Shown one piece after another: positions 6,795 to 15,305 of a DNA stretch of 36,676 bases. Every line of letters starts with the position of its first letter. Positions within the stretch are counted from its first letter, which is position 1. Below the pieces are notes generated by a model. It worked only from the letters and a program-made list of their open reading frames with translations, was not told where the DNA came from and did no database searches. A program made the position numbers and the translations under genes. The DNA comes from Myxococcaceae bacterium (GTDB taxonomy: Bacteria; Myxococcota; Myxococcia; Myxococcales; Myxococcaceae): the NCBI GenBank assembly GCA_016793725.1, contig JAEUJP010000207.1:1-36676 (forward strand). The letters run 5' to 3'.

Positions 6795-9169
6795 GGAGCC
6801 CCCCTCACCAGCTGCGCCGTGCCGTCTTGAGCCAGCAGCCACAGCTCGCCGTTCGCTGCGCCGTACATCTTTTTCCATTGAGGGCCGCCTGGCAGCAGCC
6901 CGTCTTGCGCCACCCACACGCCGAGCGCTCCCGTCGGGCTCACGTCGAGCCGGTGCAGACCCCTCGCGTTCAGCGCCCAGGAGCGGCGGCAGAACTGCAC
7001 GAAGTCTTCGGCGCCGCCCTCGAGCGGCTCGGAAATCTGTACACCGCTGGGCAACGAGTACACGCGGCCGTCTGCGAAGCCGAGACGACCGCGGTCGCCG
7101 TCGGCCCACACCTTCTTCCATTGGCCACCCGGCACGTCGAGGCTCGTCACCGTCCACCGCTGCTCGGTCTCGGCCTCGAGCGCGAACACCCGATTTTCGG
7201 TGAGCACGAACCCCTCGAACAACGTGCCGGCGTCGGGCCGGGCGGCGAACACCGTAAACGAGAGCACCGGCACCTGTGGCTCGGGCACGGCCTTCACGTC
7301 GACCTGCTTCGGCAACCCGCTGCCCGTGTCGTCGGCAATCTCACCGCCGAGCACCGCGTCGTTCGCCGTCATCACCAGATACACGCGCCCATCGGAGCCC
7401 TTCACCGACGTGCCGAGCACTGGGGGCGTCAGGTCTGCGCGCGCCGGTGTCGCGAAGAAGCGCGCGTCTTGCGGCGGCAGTGTCAGGTTCGAGATGGGCC
7501 CGACCCGCCCGTCGTCGTAGAGCAGCCAGCTCCCCGAAATCCACGCGGGGTAGGTGCCCTGCCGCTCGACCTGCTGGTGCAGCGCCATGCCCACCGCAGG
7601 GGTCTCGATGAACATCGTGCGCCGGCCCAGGGCGATGAGGTCACCGCCGTACGACAGCGCGACGGTCGGAACCTCGTCGAGCGTCAGCGGCGCCCAGTCA
7701 TCGAGCCCGTCACGCCGAACCTGCACGTTGCGGCCCAGCGCGACCGCCGCCGCGCTCACGTGCGACAGCGCCCGCGTCACCGGCCCCTCGCCGCGAAAGC
7801 CCGCGCCAGGTCGCCGCGTGCGGAAGCAGGCGAACCCCCCGGAGTCGGTCTGCAGGTCGTAGAAGATGGAGTTCCCCAGCGCCCCACGGCACTCCGAGCG
7901 CAGCGACGACACCAGCGTCGCCGGGTCAGAGCCCCACTGCATGTCGACGAACTTCTCTCCCGGGCCGCACACCGGGCAGTTGCCGCGGCCCACGTGGCGC
8001 TGAATGCCCGTGCCGCACGCCTGCAGCGACGCATCGGAGTCGAGCCTGAGCCAGTGCTGGGCCACACCGGCGTCCGAGACGACGTCGACCTGCACTGCGA
8101 CGAGCGGGCGCTCCACCTCGTTCAGGTCGGGGTTGTCGCCGACGTGAATCGAACGGAACACCATCGTCGCGCCGATGGCGTTGTCGCCTCCGCAGTTGAT
8201 CAGGGCATCTCGCCCCGGCGAGTTGATGCCGAACGAGCGAAAGTCCCAGTCCTGCGGGCCGGGCGAGTTCGTGATGCCCCCGGGCACCCGCTCGGTCGCC
8301 CGCATCACGCCGTCGACGATGGCGTAGACGTAGCGCCCGTCGGTGTCGGCCATGTCGTCGATGGGCGCGAAGAGCTCTTTGACCGTCGTCGGCGGGTGCT
8401 GCCCCGACACGTCGAAGACCCGATACGAGCCGGCGTCAGTCGAGAACTCGATGACGTAGGGCGCCGCCGAGTTGCCCACCTTCAGGCGGTTGCCGATGGC
8501 GGGGCCGAACGGCGCCCCCGCGTCGAGGTCGGGCACCGGCGCGCCGCCGAAGCGAGGCGCCCACCGGTAGCGGTGAAGCTGGCCGTTCGCGATCGCGAAC
8601 ACCTGGTCTCTCGCGACCGCGAGCGCGCTCACGCCCGGCAGCCGCGCACGGCCCACGAAAAATCGCTGCGGAGGCCTCGTGCCCAACAGGCCCTGCTGAG
8701 ACACCGCGACGCTGTACACGGCCGTGCCATCGCTGATCGCGAGCGGCGACACGTCGGTCTGAACGCCCGCGGCTTGCGTCTCGTAGTACGTGCGACCGAC
8801 GCCGAGCCGGGTCACCGGCCCCCACGGCGGGCTCGACGTCACCCTACGCCCCGCATCGAGCGCCACGTCGGGCGCATCGGTGCGCAGCGCATCACCGCGC
8901 GGGTCGATGCACACGCCCTTCGGCCCGCAGCGAAACGCGCCGCCGCAGTCGAAGTCGGCGCGGCACGCGAAGCTCGCCTCTTCGTCGATCGAGTGACATG
9001 CCAGATCAGCGCCGCAGAACAAATTCCCGGGGCAGCTGCCCTGGGTACGTTCGGTAGCACGCGCGTCGCGCGTGCAGGGAAATCGAAGGCCCCCGTCGAT
9101 GTCGAGCGAGACGCTCGACGTGCAACTGCAGAGGACCGCGGCGCAAGCGGCAACCGTTCTGAGAGTCAC
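6782..9169 (-). CDS. Large Cys-rich lipoprotein, propeller-like body, unknown function
   Basis: With the GTG at 9169 the product is 795 residues and starts with a lipoprotein signal (MTLRTVAACAAVLCSC, lipidated Cys ~16). An in-frame ATG at 9238 would add 23 residues and bury the signal, so I prefer the GTG. Residues ~30-90 form a Cys-rich module (CPGNLFCGADLACHS, CRADFDCGGAFRCGPKGVC), similar in style to heads of other myxobacterial surface lipoproteins. The rest is beta-rich with repeated DG-R-Y/V-Y turns (DGRYVYAIVDG, GSDGRVYLV, FADGRVYSLPSG), suggesting a beta-propeller or RCC1-like fold. No catalytic motif is visible. It overlaps the downstream CsgG/TolB-like gene by 13 bp and is divergent from the SYLF gene across ~95 bp. 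Confidence 0.65.
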   Translation of the reverse strand: MTLRTVAACAAVLCSCTSSVSLDIDGGLRFPCTRDARATERTQGSCPGNLFCGADLACHSIDEEASFACRADFDCGGAFRCGPKGVCIDPRGDALRTDAPDVALDAGRRVTSSPPWGPVTRLGVGRTYYETQAAGVQTDVSPLAISDGTAVYSVAVSQQGLLGTRPPQRFFVGRARLPGVSALAVARDQVFAIANGQLHRYRWAPRFGGAPVPDLDAGAPFGPAIGNRLKVGNSAAPYVIEFSTDAGSYRVFDVSGQHPPTTVKELFAPIDDMADTDGRYVYAIVDGVMRATERVPGGITNSPGPQDWDFRSFGINSPGRDALINCGGDNAIGATMVFRSIHVGDNPDLNEVERPLVAVQVDVVSDAGVAQHWLRLDSDASLQACGTGIQRHVGRGNCPVCGPGEKFVDMQWGSDPATLVSSLRSECRGALGNSIFYDLQTDSGGFACFRTRRPGAGFRGEGPVTRALSHVSAAAVALGRNVQVRRDGLDDWAPLTLDEVPTVALSYGGDLIALGRRTMFIETPAVGMALHQQVERQGTYPAWISGSWLLYDDGRVGPISNLTLPPQDARFFATPARADLTPPVLGTSVKGSDGRVYLVMTANDAVLGGEIADDTGSGLPKQVDVKAVPEPQVPVLSFTVFAARPDAGTLFEGFVLTENRVFALEAETEQRWTVTSLDVPGGQWKKVWADGDRGRLGFADGRVYSLPSGVQISEPLEGGAEDFVQFCRRSWALNARGLHRLDVSPTGALGVWVAQDGLLPGGPQWKKMYGAANGELWLLAQDGTAQLVRGAPCTQ

Positions 9170-9264
9170 CGGTGAAACAAAGACCTGCAGAGGCACGAAA
9201 GCAACGAAGTACTGCGGGCTACGGCGAGGCGGCTCCATTAGGGATCTGTGAGGAGATTCCGCTC

Positions 9265-9843
9265 ATGAGACGCTCAAACAACCACCGCAGAACTTCGCTG
9301 GCACTCGCACTCGGAGCCGTCTTGGCGCTCGTGCCGATGACTGCGCTCGCCGGCGACTCGCGCGCCGACGCCGACGTCGAAGACGCGCGCGAGACGTTGG
9401 CCGAGTTCAAGGCCAACGACGCCGAGCTGCAGGCGCACCTCGACGAGGCGGTCGCCTACGTCGTCTTCCAAGAGGTCGGCAAGGGCGGCTTCGTGTTCGC
9501 CGGTGGCCAGGGCGAAGGCATCTTGTTCGAGAACAACATCCCCCGCGGGCGGGTGTCTCTGCGCCTGCTGTCGGTGGGCGCGCAGGTCGGTGGCCAGCGG
9601 TTCAGCGAGCTGATCATCATCAAAGATGCTTCGGCGCTGAAGAACTTCAAGCGCGGCAGGGCCGAGCTCCAGGCCGGAGTGAGCGCGGTCGGCGCCGGCA
9701 AGAGCGCCTCGCGGCAGCTCCAGTACCAAGACGGCATCGCGGTGATGACCCGCGTGCACAGCGGCGTGATGGCCGAAGCCTCGGTCGGCCGACAGAAGTT
9801 CACCTTCCAGCGGTTCGAGAAGGAAACGCAGCCCGGGACCTGA
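9265..9843 (+). CDS. Exported SYLF-domain (Ysc84/DUF500-like) lipid-binding protein
   Basis: This 192-residue protein starts at ATG 9265, preceded by AGGAG (9251-9255) at a 9-nt spacing. A longer in-frame extension exists but lacks a comparable ribosome site. The N-terminus is a clear Sec signal (basic MRRSNNHRR, hydrophobic core, cleavage near ALA-GDS). The mature part shows the SYLF pattern: AVAYVVFQEVGKGGFVFAGG, then GRVSLRLLSVGAQVGGQRFSELIII, FKRGRAELQAGVSAVGAG, and a C-terminal VMAEASVGRQKFTF strand. SYLF domains bind lipids or phosphoinositides in eukaryotes; bacterial members are mostly uncharacterised envelope proteins. It may head the plus-strand group running to 14714, since the next gene starts 27 bp downstream. 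Confidence 0.85.
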   Translation: MRRSNNHRRTSLALALGAVLALVPMTALAGDSRADADVEDARETLAEFKANDAELQAHLDEAVAYVVFQEVGKGGFVFAGGQGEGILFENNIPRGRVSLRLLSVGAQVGGQRFSELIIIKDASALKNFKRGRAELQAGVSAVGAGKSASRQLQYQDGIAVMTRVHSGVMAEASVGRQKFTFQRFEKETQPGT

Positions 9844-9870
9844 GTCGACTCCAACACCTCGGGGCGTGGC

Positions 9871-10404
9871 ATGCTGCCCGCCCCCGTGCGTTGGCTCCCG
9901 CTGTTCTTCGTCGCTGCCTGCATCACTGCGCCCGAAATCGTCATGGTCGATCGCGCCACGGCGCTCGAAGAGCAGGCGTCGGGCTCGTTCGACGAGCTCG
10001 AGCAGCGCCTCTACCGCGCGGGCATGACGCCGGCCCCGGTGCCGCTCACGCCGAACCAGCTCGAGACGCTCGGCGTGAAGCCGCAGCCGCTCGCCGAGAA
10101 CCTCGACGCAACTCCGGCCGACAGGCTCGACGACCTCTTGCGCCGGCACTGCGTCGGTGAGGCGCTCGACGGCCTGCTCACCGAGACGAAAGAGTGTCGC
10201 CGGGGCCTGAAGCCCGAAGACCAGGTCATCGTCGACCGCGCGAACAAGGCCCGCCAGGCCCTGTGGAGGTGGATGAAAGAACGCCAGCCGCAGGCACCGG
10301 AAGACGCGCTGCGCGACGCGTGGCGCAAGAAGCACCTCGACGGCGTCGTATGCGGCGGCTGGGTGCAGGCCGACGACGGCACGTGGGGCGACAAGAAGTG
10401 CTGA
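9871..10404 (+). CDS. DUF1318-like small lipoprotein
   Basis: The 177-residue product has a lipoprotein signal (MLPAPVRWLPLFFVAAC, Cys 17). The mature part starts ITAPEIVMVDRATALEEQASGSF, followed by LxRAGMTPAPVPLTPNQLETLG and DDLLRRHCVGEALDGLL. The VDRATALEEQ motif and the later acidic/Arg pattern resemble DUF1318-type lipoproteins of myxobacteria; this match is from memory. The C-terminus keeps a pair of Cys (VVCGG..., DKKC). Its last 7 bp overlap the GTG start of the PD40/TPR protein, so the two are probably translationally coupled. Confidence 0.55.
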   Translation: MLPAPVRWLPLFFVAACITAPEIVMVDRATALEEQASGSFDELEQRLYRAGMTPAPVPLTPNQLETLGVKPQPLAENLDATPADRLDDLLRRHCVGEALDGLLTETKECRRGLKPEDQVIVDRANKARQALWRWMKERQPQAPEDALRDAWRKKHLDGVVCGGWVQADDGTWGDKKC

Positions 10405-13400
10405 AGCGCCTCGCCGTCGCCGTGCTGCTCGCGAGCACCGCGCTCGCGCAAGACGACGAGAACGACGGCATTCGCCGGCTGCAGCGCCTCACCGTCGGCG
10501 TCGGTGACCAGTTCCTCGGGCAGGTCGAGCCCGACGGCAAGTCGCTCATCTTCGTCTCGAACCGCTTCGTCGCGACCGAAATCTACCGGCAAGACATCGA
10601 GCAGGGCCGCGAGCGCCTGCTCTTCGACGAGGGCGCCGACGTGACGTGGCCGCGCGTGAGCCCCGACGGCCGGTACCTGCTCTACATCTCGTTTCGCGAG
10701 CGCGCCGGTGGCCAGCTCTGCATTCGCGACCTGCCCGAGGCGGGTGAGCGCAGGTGCCTGTGGGACGAGGCGAGCGCCCTTCAGGCCGAGTGGCTCGACG
10801 CGAACCACCTCGCCGTCGTCGTGCGGCCGAGCATCGAGGGCGACCTGCAGCTCAAGCGCGTCACCGCCGGCAGCAAGACGCTCGTGTCCGAGCCGCTCGC
10901 CGACCGCAACCTCACGAGCCCCACGTTCACGCCCGACGGCCGGTGGGTGGTGTACGTGCCGACCGAGCGGGCGGCTCCGAACGTGGGGCCGGGCTTCGCG
11001 GCGCGCCCGGCCTCGCGGCTCGAGGCGCTGCGGCTCGACGTGAAAGACGCGCTGCCCGTGCCGCTCGACCTCGCGCTGCCGGGGCTCACGGGCCAGCCGG
11101 TCTTCTCGCGCGACGGCCAATGGCTGTACGTCGTGCAGTTCTTCACCGACTCGAACGGCGACGGAGCCATCGACGCCGCCGACCGCGGCGTGCTCTTTCG
11201 CGTGCCGTTTCCCAGCGGGCAGAACGACGCCGCGACGTTCGCCGCCGCCGCGCTGCCCGAGCAGCTCACCAGCGAGCGCTGGAGCTGCCAGTACCCCTCA
11301 CCCGGCGCCACCGCGCTCGCCGCCACCTGCATGCGCAGCGGCTCGCTCGACGTCTACCAGCTGCCGCTCGACGGCCAGGTGCCCTCGGAGTGGGACAACA
11401 AGCGCCTCAACGCCGAGCTCGCGATGGCGGGCTCGCGCGCCGACCGGCTCTTGCTGTACCACCAGCGGCTGCAGCGCGAGACGCGGCCGCGCGCGCGGCG
11501 CATGGTGATGCTCAGGCTCGCGCAGCTGCACCTCGACGCCGAGAACTACGAGGCGGCGGCGTTCTACGCGAAGCACATGCGCGACGTCGACGAGCCCGGC
11601 ACCGAGGGGCTGGCCGAGCCGCTCGTCACGCTCGTCGCGCACCGCAAGGCGGTGAGGGCGCGCGAGCGCGGCCGCATGTCTGACGATGACCGCGAAGCCG
11701 CGGCGAAGCGGCTCGCGTCGCTGAACAAGCCGGCGCAGAGCCCGGCCGCGACGGTGCTGCAGCACGTGGTGAAGAGCGAGCTCGCCGAGGCCGGCGGTGA
11801 CTTCACGACGGCGCGCTCTGAGCTCGAGGCGGCGCACGAGGCCATCTCGAAGGCCGAGCGCACGCCGCGCGCGGTGCTCGAGCAGTACTACGAGCGCGCC
11901 GACGGGCTGTACCGCCAGCTCGACGAGCGCGACGCGCTGGTGGCCGCGGGCCGCGAGCTGTCGCTCAACAAGGTGTTCGAGCCCGATGATCAGCTCGACT
12001 ACGCCCGCGCCGCCGTGCGCGCCCTGATGCGCGGCCGCACCGTCGCCGAGGCCGACGCTGCCGCGGTGAAGGCGCTCGCCGAGGTGCCCGCCGACTCTGA
12101 GTACGCGTTCGCGCTCGAGCTCGGCCGGCGCCTGAACGCCATCACGGTCGAGCGGCCTGCGCGCGAGCTGCGCGACGCGCTGCTCGCGCTGTACCAGGCA
12201 CAGACGCGGCACGGCCGGCGCCAGGCGGTGATTCAAGACGGGGTCGAGCACGCCGCGAACCTCGGCGCCGACGGCGTGCTCGAGGCGCTCGCCACCGCGT
12301 ACATCGAAGACGTGCCGCGCGGCACACAAGAGTACCGCCGCGCCGAGCGCCTCTACCGCCGCGCGCTTCTGGGCCGCGCGTACCGGCGCATGGGGCGCGA
12401 TCGGCGCGACGACGCGATCGCCGACTTCGACGCGGTGACGAAGCGCACCGCCTCGCTCGAGAGCGCGTTGATGTCGATGAACCTGCGCATGCGCGGCGAC
12501 GCGGGCATGGAACCCGACGCAGCGGCGAACGCGGTGAAGACCGACGTCGCCGACAAGAGGGTGCCGCTCGAGGCGTTCGTGAGGTCGTACGCAGTGACGC
12601 GCGGGCTGCCGAAGCTCGAGGGCAGCGAGCACGACGCCGCGGCGCGGTCGGCGAAAGACCTCTTGCGCAAGCAGTGGCCGCAGCTGAAAGGGCGGCCCGA
12701 GGCGCAGGCGCTGTACGGCGCGATTCAGCACGAGACGTTTCTGCACACCGGCGACCGCGCGGCGGCCGAGCGCGCGAACCGCTACTACCGGGTGGCGCTC
12801 GAGCTGTCGGGCAACAACGTGCGCTACCAGGCGATGCTCGAGGGCGCGCTGGGCCTCTTGCACACGCAGGTCGGCAACTTCTACCTCGCGCTCGGCTCGC
12901 TCGAGGCGCGCGACAAGCTGCCGTACGTCGACAACGGGGCGGGCCTCGCGGTCTCGCTCGCCCGCGCGCGCTCGCTCTTGCACGTGGGGCGCGACGCCGA
13001 CGCCGCGAAGGCGGCCGAGGGCGCGCTCAAGATGGTGGCGGCGAAGCCGCGGCTCGAGCGCTTCTTGCCGCTGGTGCACGACCGCGCCGCGCTGTGCAAC
13101 CTGGCGGCGGGCAACTTCGAGCGTGCGTTCGAGCTGTACGAGAAGCTGCTGCCGGCGGTCGAGGCGTCACCGAGAGATGCAGCCGGCACGCGCAACCGGC
13201 TGGTGATTCGGGTGGCGCGGGCGGCGGCGGCGCTGGGCGCCAAGAAGCCCGAGGTCGCGCTCGATGAGCTTCGCCACGTCGACGCGGCGCTGAGCGAGGG
13301 CAAGGTGGCGCCGTGGTCGCACCAGACGCCCGAGCAGACGCTGCAGGGCTACCGGCTGATCGCCTCGGGCCTGCGCGCGAACGCCGAGCTCGCGCTCGAG

Positions 13401-13805
13401 CGGCACGAGCCGGCGCGCGAGGCGCTCGAGACGCGGCGCGCGCTGTTCGCCGAGCGCGTCGAGCAGGTGAAGAGCGACGCCGACCTGCGCGCGCTGGCGC
13501 TCGCCGAGCTGCGGCTGGCCGAAAACGCGGTCGAGCGCAAAGACGAGGCCGCCGCGGCCGACTGGCTGGGCAAGGCGCTCGGGCACGCCGACCAGTTCGT
13601 GGTGAACACGAAGGCCGAGCTCGACATCAGCCAGCTCGACGTTCTGCTGTTCGCTGCGCAGCTCGACGCGACGGGCGGCACGCGCATGCCGTTCGACCTG
13701 AAGGTGCGGCTGAAGCAGGCGCACGCGCTGGTGCTGAAGCGGCCGCGTGGGGCGTTTCGGCCGTACCTGGCGTGGCTCGAGGTGTATTCGGTGCTGGCTG
13801 AGTGA
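10398..13805 (+). CDS. Exported PD40/TolB-like propeller protein with long TPR region
   Basis: GTG at 10398 gives a 1135-residue protein with a Sec signal (MLKRLAVAVLLASTALAQ). Translation upstream of this point is charged, low-complexity and not protein-like, which supports this start. Residues ~30-340 contain PD40/WD40-like blades (VEPDGKSLIFVSNR, VSPDGRYLLYISFR, FTPDGRWVVYVP, FSRDGQWLYVVQF) as in TolB propellers, with a calcium-loop-like DSNGDGAIDAAD insertion. From ~350 to the end the protein is helical with TPR-like A/L/Y periodicity (AQLHLDAENYEAAAFYAKHM, ERLYRRALLGRAYRRMGRDRR, LCNLAAGNFERAFELYEKLL). Such proteins act as periplasmic scaffolds. It overlaps the DUF1318-like gene by 7 bp, and the matrixin gene follows after 12 bp, indicating an operon. 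No enzyme motif is seen. Confidence 0.7.
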   Translation: MLKRLAVAVLLASTALAQDDENDGIRRLQRLTVGVGDQFLGQVEPDGKSLIFVSNRFVATEIYRQDIEQGRERLLFDEGADVTWPRVSPDGRYLLYISFRERAGGQLCIRDLPEAGERRCLWDEASALQAEWLDANHLAVVVRPSIEGDLQLKRVTAGSKTLVSEPLADRNLTSPTFTPDGRWVVYVPTERAAPNVGPGFAARPASRLEALRLDVKDALPVPLDLALPGLTGQPVFSRDGQWLYVVQFFTDSNGDGAIDAADRGVLFRVPFPSGQNDAATFAAAALPEQLTSERWSCQYPSPGATALAATCMRSGSLDVYQLPLDGQVPSEWDNKRLNAELAMAGSRADRLLLYHQRLQRETRPRARRMVMLRLAQLHLDAENYEAAAFYAKHMRDVDEPGTEGLAEPLVTLVAHRKAVRARERGRMSDDDREAAAKRLASLNKPAQSPAATVLQHVVKSELAEAGGDFTTARSELEAAHEAISKAERTPRAVLEQYYERADGLYRQLDERDALVAAGRELSLNKVFEPDDQLDYARAAVRALMRGRTVAEADAAAVKALAEVPADSEYAFALELGRRLNAITVERPARELRDALLALYQAQTRHGRRQAVIQDGVEHAANLGADGVLEALATAYIEDVPRGTQEYRRAERLYRRALLGRAYRRMGRDRRDDAIADFDAVTKRTASLESALMSMNLRMRGDAGMEPDAAANAVKTDVADKRVPLEAFVRSYAVTRGLPKLEGSEHDAAARSAKDLLRKQWPQLKGRPEAQALYGAIQHETFLHTGDRAAAERANRYYRVALELSGNNVRYQAMLEGALGLLHTQVGNFYLALGSLEARDKLPYVDNGAGLAVSLARARSLLHVGRDADAAKAAEGALKMVAAKPRLERFLPLVHDRAALCNLAAGNFERAFELYEKLLPAVEASPRDAAGTRNRLVIRVARAAAALGAKKPEVALDELRHVDAALSEGKVAPWSHQTPEQTLQGYRLIASGLRANAELALERHEPAREALETRRALFAERVEQVKSDADLRALALAELRLAENAVERKDEAAAADWLGKALGHADQFVVNTKAELDISQLDVLLFAAQLDATGGTRMPFDLKVRLKQAHALVLKRPRGAFRPYLAWLEVYSVLAE

Positions 13806-13817
13806 AATAGTCTGCTC

Positions 13818-14714
13818 GTGGTGCTCCTCACGCTGCTCACCCTCGTGCTCACCGCCCCCGACGCGGGCGACTACCGGCGCAACGTTTCGCGCGTCGACTT
13901 CAAGCACTGCGAGCGGTGGGATGCAGGCACGCCCATCGAGTGGCGCATGAGCGTCGACGGCAACCCCGAGACGCCGGGCGACACCGAAGACGTCGCGATT
14001 CGGGCGTCGTTCGCCACGTGGTCTCTCGCGCTCGCCGAGTGCTCGAGCCTCACGCTGCGTGAGGGCCCGCGCTCGCCGTCGCGCCACATCGGGTGGAAGG
14101 GGTCGGCCCTGGAGCTCGACAAGAACGAGAACCTGGTGCTGTTTCGTCAGCGGCTGTGCAGCCAGCCCGGCCTCATCTCGCCGAACGACCCGTGCTGGGA
14201 CGACGAAGACTGCGGCAACAAGCACGACTGCTGGCAGCACGACCCGCAGGTCATCGCGTGGACGCTGACGACCTACGACTCGCTCGGGCGCATTCACGAC
14301 GCCGACGTCGAGTTCAACACCGGCAGCTTCATCTTCACGACGGTCGACTCGCCGCCGTGCGTGCCGCCCGCGTACGCCGTCACCTGCATCGCGTGGGACG
14401 TGCAGAACGTCATGACCCACGAGATTGGGCACATGTTCGGGCTCGGCCACGTCGCCACCAACGGCTCGACGATGCAGGCCTCTCAACCCGTCGGCGAGCT
14501 GCGCAAGCGCGTGCTCGACGAGGGCACGAAGTCGTTCGTGTGCCGCACCTACGCGGCGGGCCAGGCGTCGAGCGACTGTGTGGTCGAGCCGGTCGGGCCG
14601 CTCGGTGACGTGGCGCCGAAAGGGTGCGGGTGCGGCTCGGCTCCCGGCGGGTTGCTCGTCTTGCTCGTGCTGCTGCTGCTGCTGCGCCGCTCTATCCGCC
14701 CATCTGCATGTTGA
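13818..14714 (+). CDS. Matrixin-like zinc metalloprotease with MYXO-CTERM-type anchor
   Basis: The 298-residue product starts at GTG with a short signal (MVLLTLLTLVLTAPDAG). It contains the metzincin zinc motif HEIGHMFGLGH (His201, Glu202, His205, His211) followed by a Met-turn (STM, Met219), as in matrixins (M10-like). The predicted catalytic domain (~25-245) is rich in Cys (CW, DCGNKHDCW, CVPP...TC), suggesting disulfides outside the cytoplasm. The C-terminus (PKGCGCGSAPGG, then a Leu/Val run, then RR) fits a MYXO-CTERM surface-sorting signal. It starts 12 bp after the PD40/TPR gene, so it is probably the last gene of that operon. Its end overlaps the end of the convergent NTF2-like gene by 23 bp. 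The substrate is unknown. Confidence 0.85.
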   Translation: MVLLTLLTLVLTAPDAGDYRRNVSRVDFKHCERWDAGTPIEWRMSVDGNPETPGDTEDVAIRASFATWSLALAECSSLTLREGPRSPSRHIGWKGSALELDKNENLVLFRQRLCSQPGLISPNDPCWDDEDCGNKHDCWQHDPQVIAWTLTTYDSLGRIHDADVEFNTGSFIFTTVDSPPCVPPAYAVTCIAWDVQNVMTHEIGHMFGLGHVATNGSTMQASQPVGELRKRVLDEGTKSFVCRTYAAGQASSDCVVEPVGPLGDVAPKGCGCGSAPGGLLVLLVLLLLLRRSIRPSAC

Positions 14715-15240
14715 GCAGCGGGCGCATGAAGAAGTAGGCGACCGGCTGAAGGAATTTGGGGACGACGGGCAGGGCCTGGCTCATCCACCTTCGCTCGTCC
14801 CAGTCTTCGCGCTGCGAGGTGATGCGGCCCTGGTCGTCGAGCGTGAGGCGCGAGTCGATCTCGTTGTGAATCTTGTTCCCGAACATCTCGTAGTCGACGA
14901 CCCACTTCGCGTGCACCTCGTTGCCCTTCACCGAGATGATTTCAGACTTGAACGACTCGAACGGCGGCGCCCCCTTCCACATCTTCAAGATGCTCGACTT
15001 CTTCTCGAGGTCGAACATGTCGTCTTTGAACTTCGCGTTCGGCGCGTAGGCCGCGTCGAGGCCCTTCAGGTCGTGCGCGGCGAACGCGGCGAAGAACTTC
15101 TCGACCGACGCGCGCGCGGTGGCCTCGTCGAGCGTCGCGGCGCCGGTCGGCGTCGCGGCGGGCTTCGTCACGGCGGCGCGAACCGGCGCGGCCTCGGCGG
15201 GAGGGGGCGGCTGCGCTGCGACTCGGGGTGCGACCTTCAT
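14692..15240 (-). CDS. NTF2-like (SnoaL-type) protein
   Basis: The 182-residue product starts at ATG 15240 with GGAG upstream (rev. strand, ~9-nt spacing). After an Ala/Pro-rich N-terminal segment (~1-45, no clear signal peptide), residues ~50-165 show the NTF2/SnoaL layout: VEKFFAAFAAHDLKGLDAAYAPNA, then KFKDDMFDLEK, LKMWKGAP, SVKGNEVHAKWVVDYEMFG and ITSQREDWDERRW. This cone-shaped alpha+beta fold holds small ligands or acts as an isomerase/scaffold; no catalytic residues can be assigned. It is divergent from a TetR regulator, with a strong palindrome in the 65-bp gap, and is probably that regulator's target. Its 3' end overlaps the convergent protease gene by 23 bp. Confidence 0.7.
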   Translation of the reverse strand: MKVAPRVAAQPPPPAEAAPVRAAVTKPAATPTGAATLDEATARASVEKFFAAFAAHDLKGLDAAYAPNAKFKDDMFDLEKKSSILKMWKGAPPFESFKSEIISVKGNEVHAKWVVDYEMFGNKIHNEIDSRLTLDDQGRITSQREDWDERRWMSQALPVVPKFLQPVAYFFMRPLLNMQMGG

Positions 15241-15259
15241 GGCGTGCTCTCCAATTTGG

Positions 15260-15286
15260 GAAACATCGGTGTTTCTGAAAACACCG
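15260..15286. promoter_or_regulatory. Overlapping palindromes: candidate TetR operator
   Basis: In the gap between the divergent NTF2-like and TetR genes are two overlapping perfect inverted repeats: GAAACA-TCGG-TGTTTC (15260-15275) and CGGTGTTT-CTGA-AAACACCG (15267-15286). Both use a TGTTT/AAACA half-site in otherwise GC-rich DNA. TetR-family regulators commonly bind such sites in divergent promoters to repress themselves and the neighbour. No reliable -35/-10 boxes were identified. Confidence 0.7.
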
Positions 15287-15305
15287 TAGCCTCTCGGGCC
15301 CGCCC

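Noticed and set aside
6793-7203. Plus-strand frame over the junction of the two minus-strand envelope genes
   Set aside because: Arg/Ser/Pro-rich shadow without ribosome site or recognisable domain.
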